In this document: positions 39,000 through 47,911 of the stretch, piece by piece
How positions within the stretch are numbered: position 1 is the stretch's first letter
Layout of the letters: every line of letters begins with the position of its first letter
Source of the DNA: Oscillospiraceae bacterium
GTDB lineage: Bacteria > Bacillota > Clostridia > Oscillospirales > Oscillospiraceae
Direction: 5' to 3'
Assembly (NCBI GenBank): GCA_902775355.1
Contig: CACYLY010000015.1
Span: forward strand, 1 to 48,612
DNA length: 48,612 bases
Notes under the pieces: model-generated
What the model saw: the letters and a program-made list of their open reading frames with translations, nothing else
Database searches by the model: none
What the model was told of the DNA's origin: nothing
Program-made: the position numbers and the translations under genes

Positions 39000-40208
39000 T
39001 CAATAAAACTCTCCCGGGATCTCCAGGACCAGATCAGACGTGGGGAAGCTGCAGCAGGGGTGGATATAGCCGTAGTGCACGTCGGCCCAGCGGCGCATCT
39101 CGTTTTCCTTCGGGATGAACACCGTGCCCTCCAGCAGCCGGGAGCGGCACCAGCCGCACTCGCCCGCCCGGCAGCGGGAGGGGGCCTTGATGCCGGCGCG
39201 CTCGATGGCCACCAGCACCGGCTCGTCCGCAGAGGCGGGAACGGTCCATTCCTCGGGCCCCTGCTTCACCCGAATGCTGAAGCTCTTGCCCTCGGCCTCA
39301 GCAGGGTAGCCCTCGCAGGCCCAGGGGCTCTTGGTCACGTCGATGAGCTTCCGGCGGAAGCGCCGCGGGGGCAGGCCCAGCTCCTCGATCTCCGGCTGCA
39401 GGAAGCGGTACATGGCCTCCGGTCCGCAGAGGAACACGGAGTAGTCCTCGTCCGCCGGCGCGTACTTCCGAATCAGCTCTGCCGTGAGAAAGCCGTGCTC
39501 GAAGCAGTCCCGCTCCTCGTCGGAGAGGACGTAGATCACCTTGAACTTCGGGCAGCTGCGGGCGATCTCGTCCAGCTCGCCCCGGAAGAGCACGTCCTCC
39601 TCCCGGCGGGAGCCGTAGAGCAGGGTCAGGCTGAAGTCCTCGATCCCGTCGGCGATGGCCCGGGCCATGGAGAGGAAGGGGGTGATGCCGGAGCCGCCGG
39701 CCAGGCCCACCACGTGCCCGGCGTCCCGCAGATCCTCATAGTAGAAAAATCCCTGGGGCGCGGAGGCGATGAGCTTGTCGCCGGGCTTCAGGTCCCGCAG
39801 CAGCCGGTCCGCTGCGAAGCCACCGGGATTGGCGCGAATGGTGATGGCGTAGCTGCCGTTCAGCGCCTCCTTGGGGGAGGAGCAGAGGGAATAGGAGCGG
39901 GTGACCAGGCTCCCGTCCAGGGGCAGCTTCAGAGAGAGATACTGGCCGGCGCGGAAGTAGGGCAGGGGTCCGCCGTCCGGACGCTTGAGCACGAAGGTTT
40001 TGGCGCCGCCGCGGGCGATGATGTTGTCCACCGTCAGCTCCAGGGCGTCCGGATGCAGGGCCTTCGCGTTTTCGTTCACCGGGAACGTGCCGGAGATCTC
40101 CTTGGCGGGGGCCTTCTGGATGGCCTTTTCCCGGACTTTCGCCATGTTCTTGAATTTGAGCATGTCCAGCTTGCCGATCAGGCCCACCTTGACGTTCAGA
40201 TCAGACAT
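39000..40208 (-). CDS. Ferredoxin-NAD(P) reductase-like flavoprotein with C-terminal 2Fe-2S domain, copy A
   Basis: A 402-residue paralogue of the protein at 33113-34336. The FAD domain has FRAGQYLSLKLPL and the canonical stacking motif TRSYSLCSSP. The NAD(P) domain has VGLAGGSGITPFLSMARAI and FLCGPEAMYRF. The ferredoxin end has CRAGECGWCRSRLLEG with the last Cys in IHPCCSF. Domain order FAD-NAD-2Fe2S matches phenol-hydroxylase-type reductases in reverse of some family members. The ATG shares a base with the TAA of the upstream desaturase-like gene, so the two are co-translated. Confidence 0.9.
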   Translation of the reverse strand: MSDLNVKVGLIGKLDMLKFKNMAKVREKAIQKAPAKEISGTFPVNENAKALHPDALELTVDNIIARGGAKTFVLKRPDGGPLPYFRAGQYLSLKLPLDGSLVTRSYSLCSSPKEALNGSYAITIRANPGGFAADRLLRDLKPGDKLIASAPQGFFYYEDLRDAGHVVGLAGGSGITPFLSMARAIADGIEDFSLTLLYGSRREEDVLFRGELDEIARSCPKFKVIYVLSDEERDCFEHGFLTAELIRKYAPADEDYSVFLCGPEAMYRFLQPEIEELGLPPRRFRRKLIDVTKSPWACEGYPAEAEGKSFSIRVKQGPEEWTVPASADEPVLVAIERAGIKAPSRCRAGECGWCRSRLLEGTVFIPKENEMRRWADVHYGYIHPCCSFPTSDLVLEIPGEFY

Positions 40209-41755
40209 TACTGCTCCCCTCCTTCCCACGCTTTCAGATCCTTGAGGGCGTTGGCGGCCATCAGCTGGCCGCAGATGATGGTGGCGGAATAGCCGTCGCC
40301 CCGGGGACCGGCGGCGCCGATGGGCCGCAGACCCTTGATGGGATAGTCGGCGCCCAGCATCATCATGCGGGCCATCATGCCGTCCCAATCCCGGGTCTCA
40401 TAGCCGTAGACCGAGCCCTCGGGCACGCCCAGGAAGCGGGCGAAGGTCCAGGGGGAGGCGACCTCCATCTCCTCGATGTGGCCGCAGAGATCGATGCCGG
40501 TCTTTTCCTTCAGGATGCGCAGCCACTTCTTCGCGCCCTCGGTCTTGAATTTGAAGTAGTCCTCCTGCTGAAGCCGGCCCCATTCCTCCGGTGCGCCGAA
40601 GGTGGTGAAGGAGCACACGCAGGTGCCCTCGGGGGAGAAGCCGGGATTGGCGATGTTGTAGCACAGGAAGATGCAGTATTCGTTGGTCTCCATGCCGCCC
40701 AGAATGTTTTTGTACTCCTTCGCGGAGTCGGCGGTGCCGGAGAGGAAGATGCTGTAGTCCGTGATCCCCAGCTCCTCAGGCGCGGCGTCCAGGCAGAAGT
40801 AGGCGGTGTACATCCGCCCGCCCATGATGCGGCCCCGGGCGGCGGAGAGCTTCTTCTCCCGCTCGGGGATCAGCTCCTTGGGCATCATGCTGCCGTAGAT
40901 GATGTCCGGGTTGATGTTGGCCAGGCAGTAGCCGCAGTCGATGTCGCCCAGGTTGGTGCGCACACCGCAGAGCTTGTCCCCCTCAAAGAGGAACTCCTCC
41001 GCCCGGCAGTTGAACCAGATCTCGCCGCCCAGCTCCCGGAAGCGCTCCACCATGGCGGTGGACAGCTCATGGGAGGTGTGGGCCGGGATATAGGCGCTGC
41101 GCTGCACGTACTTGTGCACCATGGCCGCGTAGTGGATAAAGGCCAGATGCTCCATGTCCACGCCCAGATAGCTCCAGTAGGTGGACAGGATGTCCTGCGC
41201 CTTCTGGGGCAGCTTCAGCGCGTCGAAAACCTTCTTGGTGCTGTAGGCGCCGGTGCGCAGCATGTTGGGGTACTTGGCCTGCAGCACCTTGGAATCCGCG
41301 TGGCCCTTGGAGGCCGTGATGTAGGCGATGCCGTCCAGCACCTCCTGGAAGAGGTCGAAGAGCGCCGTCGTCTTTTCCCGGGAGCCGGGGACGTACTCCT
41401 CCATCTTGTCGATAAAGTTCTGGATCCCGGAGGGCATGGTCACGTCCATGGGGCTGCCGTCGGAATAGCGGGAGACGACGCGGAAGCAGTCCCTGCACTC
41501 GTACCAGTCCAGCTTGACGCCGTAGGCGTCCAGGATCCTGCGCACGTCGCCGGGATTGTCGGCCGGGCCGAAATCGCAGAGCTCGTGCAGGGAGGGCTCG
41601 ATTTCAAAGCGGCCGCGGACAAAGCTGGTGGCGGCGCCGCCGGGCACGTTGTGCTTTTCGATCAGCAGCGTTTTCCGTCCGGCCAGCTGACACTGCAGGG
41701 CCGCAGACAGTCCGGCGTTGCCGGCGCCTACGACCACTACGTCATATGTGGGCAT
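40208..41755 (-). CDS. Phytoene desaturase / RetSat-like FAD oxidoreductase, copy A
   Basis: A 515-residue flavoprotein, first gene of the redox operon. It begins TYDVVVVGAGNAGLSAALQC with the second motif IEKHNVPGGAATSF, and ends with LRPIGAAGPRGDGYSATIIC in place of the usual C-terminal FAD motif. It aligns with copy B over its full length (for example LHELCDFG versus LHELCQMG, and HIEEMEVASPWTFARFLGVP versus HIEEIVVASPATWARYLGTP). The two copies have diverged enough to act on different intermediates. AAGGAGG lies 8 bases before the ATG, and a consensus promoter is about 60 bases upstream. Confidence 0.88.
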   Translation of the reverse strand: MPTYDVVVVGAGNAGLSAALQCQLAGRKTLLIEKHNVPGGAATSFVRGRFEIEPSLHELCDFGPADNPGDVRRILDAYGVKLDWYECRDCFRVVSRYSDGSPMDVTMPSGIQNFIDKMEEYVPGSREKTTALFDLFQEVLDGIAYITASKGHADSKVLQAKYPNMLRTGAYSTKKVFDALKLPQKAQDILSTYWSYLGVDMEHLAFIHYAAMVHKYVQRSAYIPAHTSHELSTAMVERFRELGGEIWFNCRAEEFLFEGDKLCGVRTNLGDIDCGYCLANINPDIIYGSMMPKELIPEREKKLSAARGRIMGGRMYTAYFCLDAAPEELGITDYSIFLSGTADSAKEYKNILGGMETNEYCIFLCYNIANPGFSPEGTCVCSFTTFGAPEEWGRLQQEDYFKFKTEGAKKWLRILKEKTGIDLCGHIEEMEVASPWTFARFLGVPEGSVYGYETRDWDGMMARMMMLGADYPIKGLRPIGAAGPRGDGYSATIICGQLMAANALKDLKAWEGGEQ

Positions 41756-41816
41756 TTGTCATTCCTCCTTGTTGTGATTCTTTTTTTGTTTCCGGTGTCT
41801 ATACCAATCCAAGCAT

Positions 41817-41845
41817 ATTGTAGCACAAGTGCCCCGACACTTCAA
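41817..41845 (-). promoter_or_regulatory. Promoter of the redox operon
   Basis: On the minus strand TTGAAG (41840-41845), 17-bp spacer and TACAAT (41817-41822). It is the only clear promoter seen for the seven genes from 41755 to 32441. Confidence 0.7.
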
Positions 41846-41910
41846 TTTGCTGCAGTATCGGAGCGCGACGAAAAATCGCCCCCGGAATTATTCAAAATCA
41901 CGAAAGCGCG

Positions 41911-41939
41911 TTGCTCTTCTCGGCGCTTTGTGCTATGCT
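41911..41939 (+). promoter_or_regulatory. Promoter of the MFS transporter gene
   Basis: TTGCTC (41911-41916), 17-bp spacer, TATGCT (41934-41939). It diverges from the redox operon promoter within 65 bases, so a shared regulator is plausible. Confidence 0.6.
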
Positions 41940-41972
41940 GATACCAACAACGCAGGAAGGGAGCGCAGCAAG

Positions 41973-43319
41973 ATGAACGAGAAGAAAACCGGAGCCGGAC
42001 TTCGCTTCTGGATCCTGGTCTGGGGCCTGGGCCTCATCGGCCAGCTGGTCTGGAACATCGAAAACCAGTGGTTCAACACCTTTGTCTATGCCAAGATCGC
42101 CAAGGACCCCACCATCATTTCCTGGATGGTGGCCGTCTCCGCCTTTGCCACCACGGTTTCCACCTTTCTCTTTGGGACCCTGTCGGACCGGCGGGGCCGC
42201 CGCAAGCCCTTCGTGGCCCTGGGCTACATCCTCTGGGGCATTTTCACCATCCTCTTCGGCACCACGGAGTTCATCACCGCCGGCAGGAGCGCGGACACGG
42301 CCAAGCTCCTGGTGCTGGCCGCCACGGCGGTGGTCCTGGCGGACGCGCTGATGTCCTTCTTCGGCTCCATGGGCAACGACGCGGGCTTCAACGCCTGGCT
42401 GAACGACAACATGAACGACCGCAACCGCAGCGCCATCGGCGCGGCCCTGGCAACCCAGCCCATCCTGGGCACCATCGTGGGCGTGGTGGTGGGCGGCATG
42501 CTCATCGGCAAGAGCGACAACTATATGCTCCTGTTCGTGGTGGAGGGCGGTCTGGCCATCGTCTTCGGTCTGCTGGCCTTCTTCTTCATGAAGGACGTTC
42601 CCGGGCTGAAGCCCAACCGGCAGGGCAGCTTTTCCCGGCAGCTCCTGAGCGGCTTCGACTTCAAGGCCCTGGGCAAGCGGAAGGAGCTGCTGTGGGTCTT
42701 CCTGGTGGTCTGCGTCTACTTTATCGGCTTCAACGTCTACTATCCCCACGTGGGCAACTATATGATCTACTACCTGGGCTTCTCGCCGGACAGCATCGGC
42801 CTCATTCAGGGCATCGCCCTGCTCCTGGGCATGCTCTCGGTGATCCCCGCCTCCATGCTGCTGAACCGGAACAAGTTCGTTCCCGCGGCGGCGCTGGCCG
42901 TGCTGCTGAGCCTGGTGGGCGTGGGGATGCTGGGCCTCGTCGGCCGGCCGGAGAAGGTGGACCCGAGCACCATCCTGAACTGGAACCTGCTGATCGCCAT
43001 GTTCTTCTTCGGCTGCGGCTACATCATGTTCATGCAGGTGAGCTCCGTGTGGATGAAGCAGCTCTTCCCCGAGGAGGCCAAGGGCCAGTTCGAGGGCTTC
43101 CGCATCGTCTTTTTCGTGCTGATCCCCTGGGTGGTCTCCCCCTTCATCGCCAACCCCATCATCAAGCGCAACGGCCAGATCCTGGACCAGGACGGGCTGC
43201 CGGCCTATCTGCCCACCCACGTGCTGTTTCTGATCTCCACGGCGCTGATCCTGCTGACCCTGCTGCCCCTCTTCTTCGCCGCCCGGCACCGCAGGGCCCG
43301 TCTGGAGGCGGAGAGCTGA
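41973..43319 (+). CDS. MFS transporter
   Basis: A 448-residue transporter with about 12 helices. The loop 2-3 signature appears as GTLSDRRGRRKPFVALGYIL. The N-terminus (FWILVWGLGLIGQLVWNIEN, then QWFNTFVYAKI) resembles sugar/cation or SLC45-like MFS members more than drug exporters. ATG 41973 follows GGAAGGGAG. It diverges from the redox operon, so it may import the substrate or export the product of that pathway; the sequence alone does not say which. A strong terminator follows. Confidence 0.88.
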   Translation: MNEKKTGAGLRFWILVWGLGLIGQLVWNIENQWFNTFVYAKIAKDPTIISWMVAVSAFATTVSTFLFGTLSDRRGRRKPFVALGYILWGIFTILFGTTEFITAGRSADTAKLLVLAATAVVLADALMSFFGSMGNDAGFNAWLNDNMNDRNRSAIGAALATQPILGTIVGVVVGGMLIGKSDNYMLLFVVEGGLAIVFGLLAFFFMKDVPGLKPNRQGSFSRQLLSGFDFKALGKRKELLWVFLVVCVYFIGFNVYYPHVGNYMIYYLGFSPDSIGLIQGIALLLGMLSVIPASMLLNRNKFVPAAALAVLLSLVGVGMLGLVGRPEKVDPSTILNWNLLIAMFFFGCGYIMFMQVSSVWMKQLFPEEAKGQFEGFRIVFFVLIPWVVSPFIANPIIKRNGQILDQDGLPAYLPTHVLFLISTALILLTLLPLFFAARHRRARLEAES

Positions 43320-43390
43320 GCGCTGGAAAGCCGAAGGACGCGGGGGAGATCCGAAACCGGGGACCCGGGCGGCCCTTCCGACAGACAAAA

Positions 43391-43445
43391 AACGAGGGAC
43401 GACTCCGTACCGACAGGGTACGGGTTCGTCCCTCGTTCTTTTTTT
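43391..43445. terminator. Bidirectional terminator between MFS and phosphoesterase genes
   Basis: AACGAGGGACGA (43391-43402) pairs with TCGTCCCTCGTT (43425-43436), with an inner CCGTACC/GGTACGG stem, and is followed by CTTTTTTT. A-rich bases on the left make it work for the convergent gene as well. Confidence 0.93.
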
Positions 43446-43453
43446 GCGCTTGC

Positions 43454-44218
43454 TCATTCGGCCAGCGGCTCGTCCTCCAGGACCAGCACGTTGACCCGGC
43501 CGCTGTAGGCGGTGCAGGCGTCCAGCGCGATGACGCCCGGGGCAAAGTAGGGGCTGAAATCCGCGTCGGGGCCGAACTCCGAGCCCTTGTGCTCATAGAC
43601 GGCGTGGCCGTAGGAGCAGTGCCAGTGGCCGCAGAGGATCGTCTTTTCCCCCTCGTAGGACCGGGCCGCGTCCATCCCGTTGGTCCAGCGGGCCATGCGC
43701 CAGTCCTCCGGGCCTGCCTCCCGCCAGTCGGGGCCGTAATTCCAGCTGCCGCGATACTCCCGCATATAGGGGATCCAGCCGTGGACAAAAATGTGGTTCT
43801 CGGTCTCGTAATAGTCGACGGTCGCCGGGATGATCCGCTGATAATAGGGCGTTTTCCGGGCCTGCTCGGCGAAATCCCAGTGCCGGATCCGGGCCATGGC
43901 CGCGTCGAAGCCGGTCAGCTGCAGGGCGGTGCCGTAGGTGCCGTTGCTGACGTGGTGCCTGACGGGCAGACCCTGGTCCACGGTGACCAGGTCCGCGAAC
44001 AGGTCCTCGTGATTGCCCCGGACCAGGATCACCGCGTCCTCCGCCAGGAGCTTCAGGATGAAGTCCTGCATCTCCAAAGCCTCCCGCCCCCGGTCGAAGA
44101 CGTCCCCCAGGATCACCAGCTTGTGCGGTCTGGTCTCTGCGAAATACCCGACCGCCTCCAGGGCCCTGTGAAATTCCGTATAAAAGCCGTGCACATCGGC
44201 GGCGACATAGTAACGCAT
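43454..44218 (-). CDS. Metallophosphoesterase (PPP/PrpE-like)
   Basis: A 254-residue calcineurin-like phosphoesterase. All metal motifs are present: AADVHG (DxH), ILGDVFDRGRE (GDxxDR), VRGNHEDL (GNHE), VHGWIP and CGHWHCSYGHA. Such proteins are serine/threonine protein phosphatases or dinucleotide (Ap4A/ppGpp-type) hydrolases. GGATGGAGG precedes the ATG. It follows the transglutaminase gene on the same strand with a 67-base gap and no clear terminator, so it may share that transcript. Confidence 0.9.
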   Translation of the reverse strand: MRYYVAADVHGFYTEFHRALEAVGYFAETRPHKLVILGDVFDRGREALEMQDFILKLLAEDAVILVRGNHEDLFADLVTVDQGLPVRHHVSNGTYGTALQLTGFDAAMARIRHWDFAEQARKTPYYQRIIPATVDYYETENHIFVHGWIPYMREYRGSWNYGPDWREAGPEDWRMARWTNGMDAARSYEGEKTILCGHWHCSYGHAVYEHKGSEFGPDADFSPYFAPGVIALDACTAYSGRVNVLVLEDEPLAE

Positions 44219-44285
44219 GGCGTGTTGCCTCCATCCTTTCCAGGCGATCCGGTGAAGAGAGTTCGGATATGATCGTCAGCAGACG

Positions 44286-46649
44286 TTACTTCAGACCCAG
44301 CCAGAGCAGCCATTGCCGCGGGGTCCTGGGCCGGAAGCGGGCGGCAAAGGCCCTGTGTCTGGCCAGCTCCGCCTCGCTGGGGGGCTTCTGGCCGAAGAAG
44401 GTCCGGTCATACAGCGCGGCCATCGCCTTCGCCTCGTCTTCGGGAGCGAAGAGATTGCGCCAGGGCAGGCGGGCGAAATACTGCTGCAGGGATTCCGCCG
44501 GCTGACGGGGATAGCCCTTTCCGCTCAGGTCCCGCAGCAGCCGCTCCAGGTCCCACAGAAGCCGCGTGGAGGGATCCGCCTGCGCGTAGCGCCGTTTCTG
44601 CCGCGCCCGCAGCCAAAGCCAGACTGCCGCCAGCGCCGCCACCAGCGCCGCCAGCACTGCGGGGAGCAGGATGGGCGACAGGCTCGTCTGCTCCGGGATC
44701 GGTTCCGGTTCCGGCTCCGGCTCTGGTTCGGACGGCTTGACCTTTCCGCCCGGACCGGCCTGGGCAGGCGTCTCCGAAAGATCCTCGCCGCTCTCCGCCC
44801 CGGGGACGGAGGGTCCCTCCCCGGTCGGGGCCGCGGCGGCCGCGGCCTCCTCGTCCCCCGGCTCCTCGGCGGGCTGCCAACCGACACTGTCCACCGCGTA
44901 ACCGGGGGTCGCCTCCACCGTCACCCAGCCGTAGCCGGCGATATAGCACTCGCACCAGGCATGGGCGCTGCCGGTGCTGAGCTGCGTGAACACGTTGTCC
45001 TCGGTCTGCTCAACCCGGAAGCCCTGAACATAGCGGGCGGGCACGCCGACGCTGCGCGCCAGGAGCACGGCGGCGCTGGCATACCAGGTGCAGTAGCCCT
45101 CCCGGCCCTCGAACAGGAGCCAGTCCAGCATGTTCTCGCCCTTCGGCAACGGGGCGGGCGTCAGCGTATAGCTGTAATTCTCCCGCAGGTAGGCGCCGAT
45201 GGCGGCTGCTTTTTCCCAGTCGCTGCCGCAGCCGGCGGTGATCTCCTCCGCCAGGGCGCGGGCCCGGTCCGAAACCCCCGTGCAGTCCAGATAGACGTTT
45301 TGGATCAGCTCCACCCGCAGGGCGAAGGTCCTTTGCAGATTCACCTCGTCCTTCAGATCCATGCGGAGGCCGGGAAGCGCCTCGGCCACATGGCTCCAGC
45401 GGGGCACCCAGGCCTCGCTGTCGTAGACCGTTCCCTCTGAGGCGGCAATCAGCGCGTCCCGGGTCTGAACGTTGGATTCGAGACAATAGATCCTGTACCA
45501 GGCCTCCTCCTGCTGGAGGTAGTCGAAGAGGGCGCCGACGGGCGCGTCCTGATAGGGGAAGCGTTCCTCGTCGGTGTAGACGCTGGTGGCGTCCATGACG
45601 GTGAACATCGTCCGGATGTTCATGTTTCGATAGTGTATATAGACGCTGTTCGGGCGGAAATAGTCCGAAAAGCCCGTCTGACAGCCCTCCGGACCCAGCA
45701 TCCGCCAGAGGGCGTAGAGGTGCTCGGCGGTGTCCAGCTTCCAATTGAGGAGCCGGGCGTCCTCCTCCTTCAGGGAGGAGCTCCAGCTCCGCCCATCGAA
45801 ATGATCCCAGGCGTTGCCGAAGAGATAGATGGCCCCGTCCGGCGCGGTCTTGGCCTTGGCAAAGACGATGCCCGGGGCTTTTTCCTCGGTGCCCTCGCCC
45901 AGCTCCGCCTCGTCGGAAAATCCGTTGAAGCTCAGGCCGAACTCCCGGTCGCCCTTGAGCCGGTAGTGCAGAATGGTCTCCGCCTGGTGCAGCAGCAGCT
46001 CCACCTTTTCCGCCACGACGTGCAGCAGCGGATAGCCGTAGGGCTCCGCGGGGGTCGGCAGAAAGCCCAGCAGCAGCACCGCCGGCAGCAGACTCAGCAG
46101 CAGAGCGCGCTTCAGCGCGGCGCTGGGCTCCCCGTCCCGCCGGAATCGGCGGATCGATTCGGCCAGAGTCATCAGCAGCTGAGGGATCAGCGCCGCCGGG
46201 ATCAAGCGCGGCAGGGGCCATTCCAGGACCGCAGCCGTGACCCAGAAGGCCAGCCAGGCCAGGCTCAACAGCAATTTGACCCAGTAGAAGCGCAGCAGGG
46301 CCGACAGGGGCAGGGCGGCGGTGGCGCAGAGCAGCAGCAGAAGCAGCTCGCCATAGCCCTGCGCCGTTTCGCCGCGGGAAAGGAGGGCTGTCGCGGTCTC
46401 CAGCAGCAGCTCCCGGTCCGACAGTCTCAGACAGAGTCCCAGGGTGACGAGCCATATCGCCGCAACGGCCCAGAAGCGTCCAAAGCGCTCCCCCACCGCC
46501 AGCAGCCCGCACCAGAGCAGCAGCGCCAGAATGGCCAGCCACCAGCGGCTGTCCACCTGCAGATAGTCCGCCAGGCCCAGGTTGAGGGCGACGCAGAGCA
46601 GCCAGGTCAGCAGCCAGCGGGGAAGCGCGTCCAACAGAGGATGCTTCAC
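44286..46649 (-). CDS. Transglutaminase-like membrane protein (TgpA/DUF3488 type)
   Basis: A 787-residue protein. The first 230 residues hold about six to seven membrane helices. The extracytoplasmic part contains a transglutaminase core: Cys in GREGYCTWYASAAVLLA, His in GSAHAWCECYIAGYGW, and VTVEATPGY, where Glu replaces the Asp of the classical triad, as in some clostridial members. An acidic Pro/Glu linker (SEPEPEPEPEPIPEQ) leads to one more helix and a DUF4129-like tail. The GTG start overlaps the DUF58 stop codon (GTGA). The MoxR-DUF58-transglutaminase trio is common and thought to work at the cell envelope, with MoxR as chaperone ATPase. Confidence 0.92.
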   Translation of the reverse strand: MKHPLLDALPRWLLTWLLCVALNLGLADYLQVDSRWWLAILALLLWCGLLAVGERFGRFWAVAAIWLVTLGLCLRLSDRELLLETATALLSRGETAQGYGELLLLLLCATAALPLSALLRFYWVKLLLSLAWLAFWVTAAVLEWPLPRLIPAALIPQLLMTLAESIRRFRRDGEPSAALKRALLLSLLPAVLLLGFLPTPAEPYGYPLLHVVAEKVELLLHQAETILHYRLKGDREFGLSFNGFSDEAELGEGTEEKAPGIVFAKAKTAPDGAIYLFGNAWDHFDGRSWSSSLKEEDARLLNWKLDTAEHLYALWRMLGPEGCQTGFSDYFRPNSVYIHYRNMNIRTMFTVMDATSVYTDEERFPYQDAPVGALFDYLQQEEAWYRIYCLESNVQTRDALIAASEGTVYDSEAWVPRWSHVAEALPGLRMDLKDEVNLQRTFALRVELIQNVYLDCTGVSDRARALAEEITAGCGSDWEKAAAIGAYLRENYSYTLTPAPLPKGENMLDWLLFEGREGYCTWYASAAVLLARSVGVPARYVQGFRVEQTEDNVFTQLSTGSAHAWCECYIAGYGWVTVEATPGYAVDSVGWQPAEEPGDEEAAAAAAPTGEGPSVPGAESGEDLSETPAQAGPGGKVKPSEPEPEPEPEPIPEQTSLSPILLPAVLAALVAALAAVWLWLRARQKRRYAQADPSTRLLWDLERLLRDLSGKGYPRQPAESLQQYFARLPWRNLFAPEDEAKAMAALYDRTFFGQKPPSEAELARHRAFAARFRPRTPRQWLLWLGLK

Positions 46650-47911
46650 AGCGAGCCCTCCTCTCCGCCGCTCAGGACGGCAATGACGTCCCTGCGGGCG
46701 TTGATCTGGTGGAACTCCAGCCGCTGTACGGCCTCGACCTGGGCCCGCAGCTCTTCCCCGCCGCCGATGCAGAGCAGCGTGACGTCCACGCCCAGGGAGA
46801 TACACCGGGCCACCCGCTGCAGCAGGGCCTCATCCACCTCCCAGGTCAGCAGGATGTAGCGCCGGACCGAACGGCCCTTCGCCAGGTCCCGCTCCATCAT
46901 CTCATCCGGGCGCTGGATCCCGCTGAAGCAGTCGCCGCTCATCAGCGCCCGCAGCTTCAGCAGGTCCCGGCCCGTGCGGACCGTGACGCCGCGGCGCTCG
47001 TCCGGCAGGACGCACAGGGGGATGCCCCGGTGAAGAAACCAGTCCGCCAGGGCCAGGCTGCCCTCCCGGATGCTGTCCTCCACCAGATATTCCTCCTGAC
47101 CCGAAGGCAGGGTATCGCGCAGATCAGGCAGCAGGACCAGCTCGTTCCGGCTCTCCGGCTCGGTGACGCGAAGCATGGGGCGGCCCTGCAGGGCGCTGGC
47201 CTTCCAATGCACCCGGCGCACGTCGTCCCCGGACTGATAGGCCCGGAGCTCGCCGTTGGGCCTGCGCTCACCCAGGTACATCTGCGGGCCGGGGCGGTGC
47301 TCCCGCTCCTCCGGCTGGGCGATCAGCAGCCGCGGCAAATGCAGCAGGCGCGGATCCACCCGCAGCCCCTTCATGGCGGAAAGCCGCCGCTCCGAGAGGG
47401 CAAAGGGGTCGCTGAGGCGCAGCTCCACCGCGCCCAGCTCGGTCTTGCCGCAGTGCAGGCAGCGGGGCGAAAAGCTCAGCTTGCGCGCTTCCCCGGGAGC
47501 GAGAGAGACCCTCTGCCGCTCCGTCTCCCCAAAGCGCACCCGCTCTCCGCCCATCCGGACGGAGATCGACGGGATCGGCAGAATGGAGTCGTTGAACAGG
47601 AGCAGGGTGCAGTCCAGATGGTCGCCCCGCTGGGCCCTGTCCGCCTCCGTGCGCACCACGGCCTGGAAGCGGCGTCCCGCCGTCAGCCGCCAGATCAGGG
47701 CATAAACCGGGGGCAGCAGCGTTGCCCAGAACAGCAGATAGCTTGCGGCGCCGCCCCGATAGCCGATCAGCACCCCGGCCCCGACCACGGCCAGCAGCGC
47801 CAGCAGATGCCGCAGCCGAAGCGGACGCCGCTCCCGACGCCGGTTCTGCTTTTCCGCCCGGCGGAGCCGCCTTTCCGCCCGCCGGGCCCGGCGCGTCGAC
47901 CTGCGGCTCAT
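46646..47911 (-). CDS. DUF58 domain-containing protein
   Basis: A 421-residue protein. A very basic start (MSRRSTRRARRAERRLRRAE) is followed by two membrane helices (about 38-80). The DUF58 signature is GELRAYQSGDDVRRVHWKAS near residue 245, and the remainder has a von Willebrand A-like fold without a clear MIDAS. It overlaps the MoxR gene by four bases (ATGA) and the transglutaminase gene by four bases, so the three are one translational unit. Confidence 0.93.
   Translation of the reverse strand: MSRRSTRRARRAERRLRRAEKQNRRRERRPLRLRHLLALLAVVGAGVLIGYRGGAASYLLFWATLLPPVYALIWRLTAGRRFQAVVRTEADRAQRGDHLDCTLLLFNDSILPIPSISVRMGGERVRFGETERQRVSLAPGEARKLSFSPRCLHCGKTELGAVELRLSDPFALSERRLSAMKGLRVDPRLLHLPRLLIAQPEEREHRPGPQMYLGERRPNGELRAYQSGDDVRRVHWKASALQGRPMLRVTEPESRNELVLLPDLRDTLPSGQEEYLVEDSIREGSLALADWFLHRGIPLCVLPDERRGVTVRTGRDLLKLRALMSGDCFSGIQRPDEMMERDLAKGRSVRRYILLTWEVDEALLQRVARCISLGVDVTLLCIGGGEELRAQVEAVQRLEFHQINARRDVIAVLSGGEEGSL

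Noticed and set aside
36228-40292. A 1354-codon open frame on the plus strand
   Set aside because: It is antisense to three well-identified redox genes, has Leu/His/Ala/Gly-rich sequence without motifs and no ribosome binding site. High GC at third positions produces such long antisense frames throughout the window.
34338-41755. Carotenoid biosynthesis cluster
   Set aside because: Two phytoene-desaturase-like genes are present but there is no phytoene synthase, prenyltransferase or cyclase; the linked reductases fit an electron-transfer role better.
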